Of a stretch of 64,000 bases of DNA, positions 53,094 through 61,861 are shown piece by piece (positions within the stretch are counted from its first letter, which is position 1; every line of letters begins with the position of its first letter). This DNA comes from Fructobacillus papyriferae (GTDB lineage Bacteria; Bacillota; Bacilli; Lactobacillales; Lactobacillaceae). Below the pieces are notes generated by a model. The model saw only the letters and a program-made list of their open reading frames with translations, did no database searches and was not told the origin of the DNA. Made by a program: the position numbers and the translations under genes. The stretch lies in NCBI RefSeq assembly GCF_018437225.1, contig NZ_JAAMFI010000001.1, positions 1-64,000 on the forward strand, read 5' to 3'.

Positions 53094-53126
53094 TTGTTTG
53101 CAAATACTATATGGCATATAATATAG
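53094..53126 (+). promoter_or_regulatory. padR operon promoter with overlapping inverted repeat
   Basis: TTGTTT (53094-53099), 17 nt, TATAAT (53117-53122). CTATAT-N8-ATATAG (53107-53126) covers the -10, the position and spacing expected of a PadR-type autoregulatory operator. Confidence 0.65.
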
Positions 53127-53141
53127 ACGAGAGGAGTTACC

Positions 53142-53447
53142 ATGGCAATTAAGGTACCAAACCAGGTCTTAGAAGCAGTCGTTTTGGAAGTCTTGATCAA
53201 CGAATCGCTTTACGGCTATGCATTGACGAAGAAAATTCAAACGAAACTGAAGATCTCGGATTCAACCACCTATCCGGTGTTGCGTCGTCTGGAGAAGGCC
53301 GGTTTTGTTTCGACGCGTTCGGCTGTCTTTGCGGAACGGATTCGGAAGTACTATCAGGTAACCGATCTAGGTCAGCGTTATTTAGATGAAGTGAAGGCCG
53401 ATTGGCGTCTTTTTGCTTCACAAATAAACGACCTTTTGGGAGAATAG
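53142..53447 (+). CDS. PadR-family transcriptional regulator
   Basis: A 101-aa winged-helix protein of the small PadR class (EVLINESLYGYALTKKIQTKLKISDSTTYPVLRRLEKAGFVST). Small PadR proteins repress their own operon and respond to membrane-active compounds or phenolic acids. The ribosome site is GAGAGGAG. An inverted repeat overlaps the promoter -10. It heads a three-gene unit with DUF1700- and DUF4097-type proteins. Confidence 0.92.
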   Translation: MAIKVPNQVLEAVVLEVLINESLYGYALTKKIQTKLKISDSTTYPVLRRLEKAGFVSTRSAVFAERIRKYYQVTDLGQRYLDEVKADWRLFASQINDLLGE

Positions 53448-53448
53448 C

Positions 53449-54054
53449 ATGACCTATCTAGAAAAGCTCGAGCAAGCCCTTAGTGGTTTGTCAAAACAGG
53501 AGCGTCAAGAAAAAATTGACGAATGCCGCCATTATATTGAAACGCATCAGTTAGACGATGCGGCTGCTTTTCAATTATTGGGAACACCAACGGAATTAGC
53601 GGAGAAGATGCGAGCTGATGTAGCCAACAAAAAAGAGTTGTCCGAAGACGATGATGAAAAGAAATGGCTTGATCCAACAGCGCAAAAAAAAACCAAAACA
53701 AGCAAGTCTTGGCATGACACTCTGCCTTTTTGGTTGCTTGTTTTGGGCGTGCCAATTTGGATGCCCTTACTGTTAGCCCTTTTTTTGCTGCTTTGGATTT
53801 TTTCGATTGTGGCCTGGTTGATGATGTTTGCCTTTACTTTGGCTTCGGCTTTTGTCGGTATTGCTGGGGTGGTAGTGTTGCCACAAGCATTCTGGGGTGG
53901 CCTATTTTACATTGGCTCTGCGGTTTCGGCCATTGGCTTGACCGTTATCTTTACGCCCTTAGCGGTTTTCCTTTCGGTGAAAGCTACGGATTGGACGAAA
54001 CGTGTTGGGCTATCTCTTTTGACAGCCGTTCGAAAGGTGGTCTTGCATGAATAA
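53449..54054 (+). CDS. DUF1700 (HAAS-domain) membrane protein
   Basis: A 201-aa protein. The N-terminal ~60 residues form the HAAS-type cytoplasmic helical domain (YLEKLEQALSGLSKQERQEKIDEC), followed by an acidic/lysine linker and about four membrane helices (from about residue 93). DUF1700 proteins are typically encoded between PadR and DUF4097 genes, as here. It starts 1 nt after padR and overlaps the next gene by 8 nt. Its role is probably to sense or relay an envelope signal, by context. Confidence 0.88.
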   Translation: MTYLEKLEQALSGLSKQERQEKIDECRHYIETHQLDDAAAFQLLGTPTELAEKMRADVANKKELSEDDDEKKWLDPTAQKKTKTSKSWHDTLPFWLLVLGVPIWMPLLLALFLLLWIFSIVAWLMMFAFTLASAFVGIAGVVVLPQAFWGGLFYIGSAVSAIGLTVIFTPLAVFLSVKATDWTKRVGLSLLTAVRKVVLHE

Positions 54055-54754
54055 AAAAATCTTAGTTGGCTTGACCTTTGTATTGATTGGCTGTGTTTTG
54101 ATGGTGACGGCCTTTTTGCAAGATGGATTTCCTGGTCCAATTTATTGGAATAACGGGCCTGTTTACTTGTCAGCAAAGGACGAAAAAGGGGAGATTGATC
54201 TGACGCCTGACCAAATAACGTCCGGTAAACAGGAGCTTTCAGCGTTGGATGTATCCGTTAAAAACGCGGATGTCCTTGTTAAATCCGGGGATCATTTTGC
54301 TGTTGTCACGGATAAAGCAGAAAAGGCCAACCTCACGGTCTCTTCTGCGGATGGGCTCGTGAAGATCACAAGCGATGATAAGCCGAACTGGACGATCGGT
54401 TTAAATAACCTGAATAGTCATAAGATTGTGATCACGGTTCCAGAAAAGACGACATTGAAAAAGTTAGCTTTGGCCAACATCAATGGGGATCTGACGATTC
54501 AAAACCAGAAAGTGAATCAATTATTGTTAGATGAAGAAAACGGCGATATTCGTCTGTCCGATAGTAAGGTGCTGCTTTCGGGCTCGGTCGAAAATCGTGC
54601 TGGTGACACCATCGTTAAACGTTCAACCTTACCAAAGCTAAAGACATACAGTCGCTATGGCGATATTAACGTGACGAACAGCTACCAAAATGTGCCAGCT
54701 GATCAAGCGGTCTTTAGTTTCCGGTCGTCGCTTGGCGATATTTCGTTGACGTAA
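54047..54754 (+). CDS. DUF4097-family envelope protein
   Basis: A 235-aa protein with one N-terminal membrane helix (about 5-24) and an extracytoplasmic domain built of short repeating beta segments (LDVSVKNADVLVKSGD, LANINGDLTIQNQKV, DEENGDIRLSDSKV), the beta-helix pattern of DUF4097 adhesin-like proteins related to LiaF/LiaG. It is the last gene of the PadR operon. Envelope-stress response is the likely field; the ligand is unknown. Confidence 0.86.
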   Translation: MNKKILVGLTFVLIGCVLMVTAFLQDGFPGPIYWNNGPVYLSAKDEKGEIDLTPDQITSGKQELSALDVSVKNADVLVKSGDHFAVVTDKAEKANLTVSSADGLVKITSDDKPNWTIGLNNLNSHKIVITVPEKTTLKKLALANINGDLTIQNQKVNQLLLDEENGDIRLSDSKVLLSGSVENRAGDTIVKRSTLPKLKTYSRYGDINVTNSYQNVPADQAVFSFRSSLGDISLT

Positions 54755-54793
54755 AGGGTCCTGTATTTTTTATCCTATAAAATTAGATGAATG

Positions 54794-54824
54794 AAAGGCG
54801 AGCAAGCGATGCCCGCCTTTTTTT
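54794..54824 (+). terminator. Terminator after the PadR operon
   Basis: AAAGGCG / CGCCTTT stem with a 13-nt loop and a T7 tract. Confidence 0.8.
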
Positions 54825-54915
54825 ATCAATGGGCTCGCTGTGCTGCGCGCTTTTTAACATCTCTGGTATAATAGAAGCAATTCTTCCATCATCAGATGGC
54901 AATCGGTAGGAGAAC

Positions 54916-56031
54916 ATGGTTAAAGCAAATTTAGTCAAAGAAAATCTGACAGGTGACCATATTGGGGTCTTTTTCGGGACGTTGGCTCCAATGCACATCG
55001 GCCACCAAGCTGAAATTTATAAGGCCGCTGCTTTAAACGATGGCGTGGTCGTGATTACGTCCGGCTACACTGGGGATCGTGGTGACCAGATTGGTTTGCC
55101 TGTTGAAAAACGCTTTCGCTATTTACGCGAGGCTTTCAACGACGAAAGTGCGATCAAAGTTGATTACATTAATGAAGACGATATCCCGCAGATGCCAAAT
55201 GGTTGGCAGGAGTGGACGGCCAGGTTAACGTCGACGATTAGGCGAAACATCACGAACCCAAACGCACACATTACCTTGTACACCGGCGAAGCTGACTACA
55301 AAGAAATGCTTGAAAAATTACTTCCAGACGACGGTCATTGGTCAGTATCGTTGATGGATCGTACGATTTTGAAGGTTTCGGCGACGGCGGTTCGTAAGGA
55401 TCCGTTAGGTAATTGGGATTATATTAACCGTGTCTTTCGTCGACATTTTGCCAAGAAAATTTTGGTTGTTGGCGCGCCAAAGACAGGTAAATCGACATTG
55501 ACTCGCCGTTTAGCGCGAACGTCAAACTCGCCATTTTCTGTCGAATTTTCAAGAACCTATCAGGAAAAGTCAAACGTCTTTGATTCTGAGTTGCTCTTAA
55601 AAGATTACTCCCGTATTATTCAGGGACAATACGATGCCAATTCAGCCGAAATTAATTCGCCAGCCAATAACGGACTGACTTTTTTTGACACCGATGCCAT
55701 GGTGACAATGGCTGAAACGCGTTTGTGGTTGGACCAAGAAGAAGCAAACAAGCTGAAGGCCCTTTTTGATACCACAATTGCGGAAGAGGAGCTCGATTTG
55801 ATCCTCGTCATTCCGCCAATGGTAGCCGTACAAAACGGGGCAGACAAACGGCGCTCGTTGGCCTTTGATCAGAATTTGTGGCAAGTTTTGAAAGAGTATG
55901 GCTTTTTGGATAAGACGGTTTTGCTCGACCGAAAAGGTGATAAAGATGATCCCTTCGGCTATTATGCGCGCTATTTACAGGCGCTTGAAATTATTGAAAA
56001 ACGGGTTGGGGTTAACCTAACCAAAGTCTAA
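54916..56031 (+). CDS. nadR: Bifunctional NMN adenylyltransferase / ribosylnicotinamide kinase (NadR-type)
   Basis: A 371-aa protein with two domains. Residues about 15-170 are a nucleotidyltransferase (GVFFGTLAPMHIGHQAEI holds the HxGH motif). Residues about 175-371 are a P-loop kinase (VVGAPKTGKSTLTRRLAR). It lacks the N-terminal HTH that makes enterobacterial NadR a repressor. It salvages nicotinamide riboside to NAD, useful for an NAD-limited heterofermenter. TATAAT at 54867-54872 is its -10, and the ribosome site is GTAGGAGA. It is monocistronic. Confidence 0.92.
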   Translation: MVKANLVKENLTGDHIGVFFGTLAPMHIGHQAEIYKAAALNDGVVVITSGYTGDRGDQIGLPVEKRFRYLREAFNDESAIKVDYINEDDIPQMPNGWQEWTARLTSTIRRNITNPNAHITLYTGEADYKEMLEKLLPDDGHWSVSLMDRTILKVSATAVRKDPLGNWDYINRVFRRHFAKKILVVGAPKTGKSTLTRRLARTSNSPFSVEFSRTYQEKSNVFDSELLLKDYSRIIQGQYDANSAEINSPANNGLTFFDTDAMVTMAETRLWLDQEEANKLKALFDTTIAEEELDLILVIPPMVAVQNGADKRRSLAFDQNLWQVLKEYGFLDKTVLLDRKGDKDDPFGYYARYLQALEIIEKRVGVNLTKV

Positions 56032-56033
56032 GG

Positions 56034-56062
56034 AAAGGACTTGCCCTTGGGCAGGTCCTTTT
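56034..56062 (+). terminator. Terminator after nadR
   Basis: AAAGGACtTGCC / GGCAgGTCCTTT with a short loop and T4 tail. Confidence 0.82.
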
Positions 56063-56122
56063 GTCAGAGTAATCAAAAAGAAAAGACAGAAATTGTCGAA
56101 TAAACCCAGAAAGGAGCAAGCC

Positions 56123-58561
56123 ATGGCACAGTCCTACGCCCAAATCGTGGTTGATGTACCGACCCAACAAACTAATCGACCTTACACGTATGATGTGCCA
56201 GACGAACTGGCCGCTCAGGTGCAACCGGGCGTTCGCGTGCTGGTGGCTTTTGGCCACCGTTCTGTTCTGGGTTACGTGGTCGGGTTGACTGAGGCCTTGC
56301 CGGAGGATTTGACCGAGGCGCAGGTCAAAGACGTGTTGACGGTCCTAGACGAACGGCCCGTGTTATCATCCGAGTTGCTTGAGCTGGCCCATGATTTGGC
56401 CAAGAAGAACTTCTCTTTTTGGGTCGCCTTTTTGGCTTTGATGTTGCCAACGGCGCTGAAGGCTTCTTATCGCAAGGAACTAACGGCCAAGGCTGGCTTG
56501 TCCGATTCGGACCGGGTCGCTTATTTGGATGGTCAAAAACAAGTGTTGGTGAAAATGAAAGCTTTTTCCGCTAAGGGCTGGCGAGCCATCCGTAACCTGC
56601 AGAAAAACGGGCTGTTGGACGTTCGAACCGTAGTCGAAAACCAAGGAAAAGTCAAAACTGAACTGGCTTATAAAACAAATGCTGATTTGGAAGTCTTACA
56701 AAAGATCGACAATGAACTTTCTAAGGGCGCTAAGCAGCAACGGCGCCTTTTGAACTTTGCCATGGCTCACCCTGGGCAAACTTTTTCTAAAAAAGACTGG
56801 CAAGCGCAACTCGATTGTTCACTTGCCAGTTTAAATACGGCTGTTAACAAAGGCATCCTGGAAAAGGTGCAAGTCGAAGTCAAACGTCGACCGGCTATCA
56901 TGGGGGCTAAGGCTCTTTCAGGATCATTGCAGGGTCAAAAAAAGGTTCTAAATGATGAACAGCAAGCTGCTTACGACCGAGTGACCTCGGCCATCGAAAA
57001 GGGGCAAAACAAAGTCTTTTTGTTGGAAGGAATCACGGGATCTGGCAAAACCGAAGTTTACCTCCAGGCTGCTCAAAAAGCCATTGACCGGGGGGAACAG
57101 GTTCTCTTTTTAGTGCCAGAAATCGCACTAACCCCACAAATGCAGCGACGCGTCGAGGAACGCTTTGGCGATAAGACGGCGTTGCTCCATTCCGGTCTAT
57201 CTTCTGGCGAGCGCTATGATGAATGGCGGCGGATCCATGACGGTCAGGTGCAGGTGGTTGTCGGTGCTCGTTCGGCGGTCTTTGCACCACTTGATCGGCT
57301 CGGCTTGATTATCGTCGACGAGGAGCATGAAAGTTCGTACAGTCAGAGTGAAAATCCTCATTATTCGGCTCGGGATGTTGCCCTTTTTCGGGCCAACTAT
57401 CATCAGGCACCGGTTGTATTGGGTTCAGCAACGCCCTCTTTAGAAAGTCGAGCGCGGGCGCAAAAAGGCGTTTACGAATTGTTGACACTAACGAAGCGGG
57501 CCAATCCGGAAGCTAGCTTGCCCCAGGTCGACATTGTCGACATGCGCCAGGTGCAACTTGATCGGGGCGACACGAACTTCTCACAGGAATTGTTAGATAA
57601 GCTAAAGGCCCATTTAAAACGTGGCGAGCAAGCCGTTTTGATGCTCAATCGACGCGGCTTTTCTTCCTTTGTGATGTGCCGTGACTGTGGTTATGTGCCC
57701 CGGGATCCGAACTGTAACCTGGCGATGACACTGCACATGGATAGTCGAACATTGAAGTGTCACTATTGTGACTATCAAGAACCGATTCCACGAATTTGTC
57801 CGGCTTGTGGTTCAAACCGCATCCGCTATTATGGGACAGGAACGGAAAAGGTGGAAACTGAGTTGCAAGCCTTGTTGCCAGATTATCCTGTGATTCGTCT
57901 TGATCAGGACACCACCCGTAGAAAAGGGGCGATGGGGAAAGCCTTATCCGATTTTGGTGAAAAAAAGGCGCAGATTTTATTGGGCACACAAATGGTGGCC
58001 AAGGGGCTGGATTTCCCAGACGTTACCCTGGTCGGCGTGTTAAATGCTGACACTGGATTAGGATTGCCGGATTTTCGGGCGTCTGAAAAGACTTTTCAGC
58101 TACTGACTCAAGTTGCCGGTCGAGCCGGTCGGGCGAAGGCCCAGGGCGAAGTGGTGATTCAAACTTTTAATCCAGAACACTACGCCTTGAAGTATGCTGA
58201 AAAGCATGATTACGAAGGATTTTACCGGCAGGAAATGGCGATTCGTCACGCGGCCGAATTTCCGCCGTATTACTACACCATTCAGATTCAATGTTCTTCA
58301 CCCGATGAAAACCGCGTCTCTTTGCAGACAGCAAAGATTGCTGCCTGGTTGAAGAAACGCTTACCAAAGGACGTTTTGCTCCTGGGACCGTCCCCCCGAT
58401 CGATTGCTAAGATGAAGGGGCGTTTCTTTTTCCAGATGATTTTGAAAATGAAGAAGCAAAACGAGGCGGACGAGCTTCTTCGCGACCTGGTTGATCGCTC
58501 GCAAAAAGCTGATCAAGACTTCCGATTGGAAGTTCGTCGTGATCCCGTTTCCTTTATGTAA
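56123..58561 (+). CDS. priA: Primosomal protein N' (replication restart helicase PriA)
   Basis: An 812-aa superfamily 2 helicase that reloads the replisome at stalled forks. Walker A is GITGSGKTEVYL, motif II DEEH, and the paired zinc-binding cysteines lie in VMCRDCGYVPRDPNC, KCHYCDYQ and ICPACGS. The N-terminal DNA-binding domain begins AQIVVDVPTQQTNRPYTYDVP. The ATG at 56123 follows AGAAAGGAGC; ten extra codons upstream have no ribosome site. fmt follows after a terminator. Confidence 0.97.
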   Translation: MAQSYAQIVVDVPTQQTNRPYTYDVPDELAAQVQPGVRVLVAFGHRSVLGYVVGLTEALPEDLTEAQVKDVLTVLDERPVLSSELLELAHDLAKKNFSFWVAFLALMLPTALKASYRKELTAKAGLSDSDRVAYLDGQKQVLVKMKAFSAKGWRAIRNLQKNGLLDVRTVVENQGKVKTELAYKTNADLEVLQKIDNELSKGAKQQRRLLNFAMAHPGQTFSKKDWQAQLDCSLASLNTAVNKGILEKVQVEVKRRPAIMGAKALSGSLQGQKKVLNDEQQAAYDRVTSAIEKGQNKVFLLEGITGSGKTEVYLQAAQKAIDRGEQVLFLVPEIALTPQMQRRVEERFGDKTALLHSGLSSGERYDEWRRIHDGQVQVVVGARSAVFAPLDRLGLIIVDEEHESSYSQSENPHYSARDVALFRANYHQAPVVLGSATPSLESRARAQKGVYELLTLTKRANPEASLPQVDIVDMRQVQLDRGDTNFSQELLDKLKAHLKRGEQAVLMLNRRGFSSFVMCRDCGYVPRDPNCNLAMTLHMDSRTLKCHYCDYQEPIPRICPACGSNRIRYYGTGTEKVETELQALLPDYPVIRLDQDTTRRKGAMGKALSDFGEKKAQILLGTQMVAKGLDFPDVTLVGVLNADTGLGLPDFRASEKTFQLLTQVAGRAGRAKAQGEVVIQTFNPEHYALKYAEKHDYEGFYRQEMAIRHAAEFPPYYYTIQIQCSSPDENRVSLQTAKIAAWLKKRLPKDVLLLGPSPRSIAKMKGRFFFQMILKMKKQNEADELLRDLVDRSQKADQDFRLEVRRDPVSFM

Positions 58562-58607
58562 AAGACCCAAAAGATTCCGATAAATAGGGACGTTTTGGGT
58601 CTTTTTT
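58561..58607 (+). terminator. Terminator after priA
   Basis: AAAGACCCAAAA / TTTTGGGTCTTT with a larger internal loop and T6 tail. Confidence 0.85.
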
Positions 58608-58669
58608 GTCTTTTTTGATATACTATAAGTAACATTCCCTTTTTAGAAAGTGCAGTGAGGTAGAAAAAC

Positions 58670-59650
58670 ATGGCATTATCAATTGTCTTTATGGGTACCC
58701 CGCAATTTGCCGTGCCAACGTTAGAGGCATTAGCTGAAGATGACCGCTTCGACGTGAAAGCTGTGGTCACACAGCCTGACCGTCCTTTTGGACGTAAACG
58801 TCAACTGAAGGCAAGCCCAGTAAAAAAAACAGCTGAAAAATTGGGGCTACGCATCATGCAGCCCGAAAAGATCTCTGGTTCTGATGAAATGGCAGCGATT
58901 ATCAATATGGCCCCCGACTTCATTGTGACGGCGGCTTTTGGTCAATTTTTGCCAACTAAGTTATTGGAAGCAACCAAGTATGGCGCTGTCAATGCGCACG
59001 CCTCACTTTTACCAAAGTACCGTGGCGGTGCACCGGTTCACTACGCCATCATGAACGGCGATGACAAGACGGGCGTGTCTTTGATGTATATGGTCAAGAA
59101 AATGGATGCCGGGGATGTCTTAGACGTCGTCGAGGTGCCAATCGAAGCGACCGACAATGTCGGGACGATGTTTGAGAAATTGGGCCAAGCAGCGGTGCGA
59201 TTGGTGACCGAAAATCTGGAAAAGATCGTCTCGGGTGAACGTCAAGGAACCCCACAAGATCCAGAACAAGTCACTTTTTCACCAAATATCACCCGTGAAC
59301 AACAGCGCGTGCATTTTGATCAAGAAACCGCCCAGCAATTGGATTGGCACATTCGTGGCCTCTACCCAACGCATCCCGCTCACGCGACAACAGCCGGGGA
59401 CAAGGGCCAGTCAATCAAGTTCGTTCAGGTCACGCCTTTGGACGAAAAGACTGACGCCAAGCCGGGTGTGATTACCTTTAAAAGCAAGAAGGCCCTGCAC
59501 GTGGCAGCGGCCGATGGCAGCCAGCTTTCAGTCGACAAGCTGCAACCAGCCGGCAAGGGCGTCATGGACATCACGGCCTTCTTGAACGGGGCTGGCCAAC
59601 ATTTGGCGGTCGGGGATGCCTGGATCGCAGTAGGAGAGGCGAATGCCTAA
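58670..59650 (+). CDS. fmt: Methionyl-tRNA formyltransferase
   Basis: A 326-aa enzyme that formylates initiator Met-tRNA. The N-terminal segment IVFMGTPQFAVPTLEALAE, the SLLPKYRGGAPVHYAIMNGD catalytic region (with N, H and D of the formyltransferase fold) and the C-terminal tRNA-binding OB domain are present. The ribosome site is AGTGAGGTAG. It overlaps rsmB by 8 nt. Its own -10 (TATACT or nearby) lies in the T-rich stretch around 58618. Confidence 0.97.
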   Translation: MALSIVFMGTPQFAVPTLEALAEDDRFDVKAVVTQPDRPFGRKRQLKASPVKKTAEKLGLRIMQPEKISGSDEMAAIINMAPDFIVTAAFGQFLPTKLLEATKYGAVNAHASLLPKYRGGAPVHYAIMNGDDKTGVSLMYMVKKMDAGDVLDVVEVPIEATDNVGTMFEKLGQAAVRLVTENLEKIVSGERQGTPQDPEQVTFSPNITREQQRVHFDQETAQQLDWHIRGLYPTHPAHATTAGDKGQSIKFVQVTPLDEKTDAKPGVITFKSKKALHVAAADGSQLSVDKLQPAGKGVMDITAFLNGAGQHLAVGDAWIAVGEANA

Positions 59651-60989
59651 AAAGATTACTCATTCGGATAACCCACGTCTACTCGCGGTTCTGACCTTAT
59701 CAAAGGTCAAAAACGGGGCCTATTCGAACCTGCAACTAAATCAAATTATTAAACAAAATCCATTAAAAGATACTGATAAAGGCCTCTTGACTACCTTGGT
59801 TTACGGAACAATCCAGTACCGAATGTTACTGGAATTCTGGCTGGCCCCCTTTGTGAAGGGCAAGAAACTGGAAAATTGGGTGAGGGAACTGCTCTTGACC
59901 GCTCTTTTCCAATGGCAGGAACTGGATCGAATTCCAAAGCACGCCCTCTTCAATGAAACAATTGAGATCGCTAAAACGATGGGCAACGTTGGGACGGCCG
60001 AGTTCGTGACCGCCGTTTTGCACAGTATGGATCGAAAGGGCTTGCCGGATCCGAAAAAGATTGAAGATTTGACAAAACGCCTGTCGGTGACCTACTCAGT
60101 GCCAGAGTGGTTGGTCAAGGAATTGACCGCACAGCTCGGAGCGGATAAGACCGATCGGATTTTGCAGTCCTTGAACCATGCCCCTGAACAATCCGCCCGG
60201 GTGAACACGGCCAAGGCTGATAAGCAAACGGTTCGTGCATCGCTGGAAGAAGAAGGCTACACCGTCAAAGACGGCCAACTGGCAGCCGATGCCTTGCTCA
60301 TCTCCGGTGGCCACGTGGCTTCGTCAACAGCTTACAAGAAAGGCTTGTTGACGGTCCAAGACGAGTCCGCTATGCTGCCGGTCGAAGCCATGCAGATCGA
60401 TGATTCGGTCCAGCGCGTTTTGGACGCGGCGGCGGCACCGGGTGGTAAGACCACCCAAATCGCCCAGTACCTGCAGGGCGACGCCCGCGTGACGGCTTTG
60501 GACATTCACGACCACAAGGTCAAGCTGATTGCCCAAAATGCCGCTCGCCTTGGACTGGCCGACCGGGTCGACGCCATGGCGCTCGATGCCCGCAAGATTC
60601 CGGACAGCTTCGAGGAAGGTTTCGACCGCATTCTGGTCGACGCCCCTTGTTCCGGTCTCGGCCTGTTGCGTCGTAAGCCAGAAATTCGCTACGACAAGAC
60701 GATGGCTGACGTGGCGCATTTGGCAGCCCTGCAACTGGCCATTTTGGAAGCGGCCGCTTCCAAGCTGAAGAAGGGCGGCCAGCTGGTTTATTCGACTTGT
60801 ACGATTCTAGACCAGGAAAACGACCAAGTGGTGCAACAGTTTTTAAAAAAGCGACCAGACTTTGTTCAGAAAAAGACCGTAACAAAAAAGTTGATTCAGG
60901 CTGACCGTACTGACTTAGCGTTGAAAATTTATCCGGATGATTATCAAACTGATGGCTTTTACATTGCCACCTTTCAAAGAAAGGATTAA
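59643..60989 (+). CDS. rsmB: 16S rRNA (cytosine-967-C5)-methyltransferase RsmB
   Basis: A 448-aa enzyme with an N-terminal NusB-like domain (about 5-135) and a C-terminal methyltransferase. The SAM site is VLDAAAAPGGKTTQIA. The two catalytic cysteines lie in LVDAPCSGLGLLRRKPEI and YSTCTILDQEND. The middle of the gene (60.4-60.8 kb) is noticeably GC-rich for this window. It overlaps fmt and is followed by stp after 5 nt. Confidence 0.97.
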   Translation: MPKKITHSDNPRLLAVLTLSKVKNGAYSNLQLNQIIKQNPLKDTDKGLLTTLVYGTIQYRMLLEFWLAPFVKGKKLENWVRELLLTALFQWQELDRIPKHALFNETIEIAKTMGNVGTAEFVTAVLHSMDRKGLPDPKKIEDLTKRLSVTYSVPEWLVKELTAQLGADKTDRILQSLNHAPEQSARVNTAKADKQTVRASLEEEGYTVKDGQLAADALLISGGHVASSTAYKKGLLTVQDESAMLPVEAMQIDDSVQRVLDAAAAPGGKTTQIAQYLQGDARVTALDIHDHKVKLIAQNAARLGLADRVDAMALDARKIPDSFEEGFDRILVDAPCSGLGLLRRKPEIRYDKTMADVAHLAALQLAILEAAASKLKKGGQLVYSTCTILDQENDQVVQQFLKKRPDFVQKKTVTKKLIQADRTDLALKIYPDDYQTDGFYIATFQRKD

Positions 60990-60994
60990 CAGTT

Positions 60995-61861
60995 ATGGCT
61001 ATTGCCTACCAAAGTGACAAAGGACCGGCTCGGTCCGATAACCAAGATGCCGTTGGCGCTTTTTACAATCGTGCCGGCAACCCTTTAGTATTGGTTGCAG
61101 ACGGGGTGGCTTCTCAAGAAGGTTCAAAGAAAGCGGCTCAAATGGTTGTATCGACTTTGGGGCATGCCTGGGAGCAGGTCGCCTATGACGAAGAGGAAAA
61201 AGTCAAAGCTTGGTTGATTCATCAGGCTGACTTGGCGAACCAGGCCATCCTTTTAGTCGGTGAACATGACCAAGAAATTAGTCAGATGGCCACAACGTTG
61301 GTTCTAGCGGTCTCCTTATCACAAAAAGTTCTTGTCGCTAACGCCGGCGATTCCAGGGCTTACCGGTTTCGTAACCGAAAAGCGCAGCTGTTGACTTTTG
61401 ATCATACGGTCAAAAATGAGCTGGCCCGTCAGTCCGGGGAGCAGGTGGACGCTGCACTGCCAGAAGCTAATTCTTTAACCCGTTATCTTGGCGTGAATAA
61501 AGAACTGAATCTCGAGTGGACGACTTTTGTGCCAGAAAAAGACGATTGGCTGTATTTGACATCGGATGGCATGGCTAAAGTGCTTTCCATAGAGGCACAG
61601 CTGAGTATCATCCAGCCAGGTATCAGACGGCCGGCCAATAATCCGATTATGGGGTCGGTTTTGGATATTTCAGAACGCCTGTCTGCTTTGGTCAAAGCAG
61701 CCATTGCTAAAAACGTGTCGGATAATGTCACGGTCCTGATTATGACCGACATGACTGGGCAACGTGACAGCACGGGGCAGCAACTGACGATTCAAACCGA
61801 TCGGCCGGTCAAAGCAGAAGAAGTGATTGATGAAAACGGATTGAAAGGAAGATTAGACTAA
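60995..61861 (+). CDS. stp: PP2C-type serine/threonine phosphatase
   Basis: A 288-aa metal-dependent phosphatase that reverses the action of the adjacent kinase. PP2C motifs: DKGPARSDNQDAVGAF, LVADGVASQEG (DG metal ligand), ANAGDSRAYRFR, and the late DNVTVLIM. It is about 40 residues longer than the usual ~248, with a polar tail (TGQQLTIQTDRPVKAEEV). The last base of its stop is the first base of the kinase start (TAATG). Confidence 0.95.
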   Translation: MAIAYQSDKGPARSDNQDAVGAFYNRAGNPLVLVADGVASQEGSKKAAQMVVSTLGHAWEQVAYDEEEKVKAWLIHQADLANQAILLVGEHDQEISQMATTLVLAVSLSQKVLVANAGDSRAYRFRNRKAQLLTFDHTVKNELARQSGEQVDAALPEANSLTRYLGVNKELNLEWTTFVPEKDDWLYLTSDGMAKVLSIEAQLSIIQPGIRRPANNPIMGSVLDISERLSALVKAAIAKNVSDNVTVLIMTDMTGQRDSTGQQLTIQTDRPVKAEEVIDENGLKGRLD

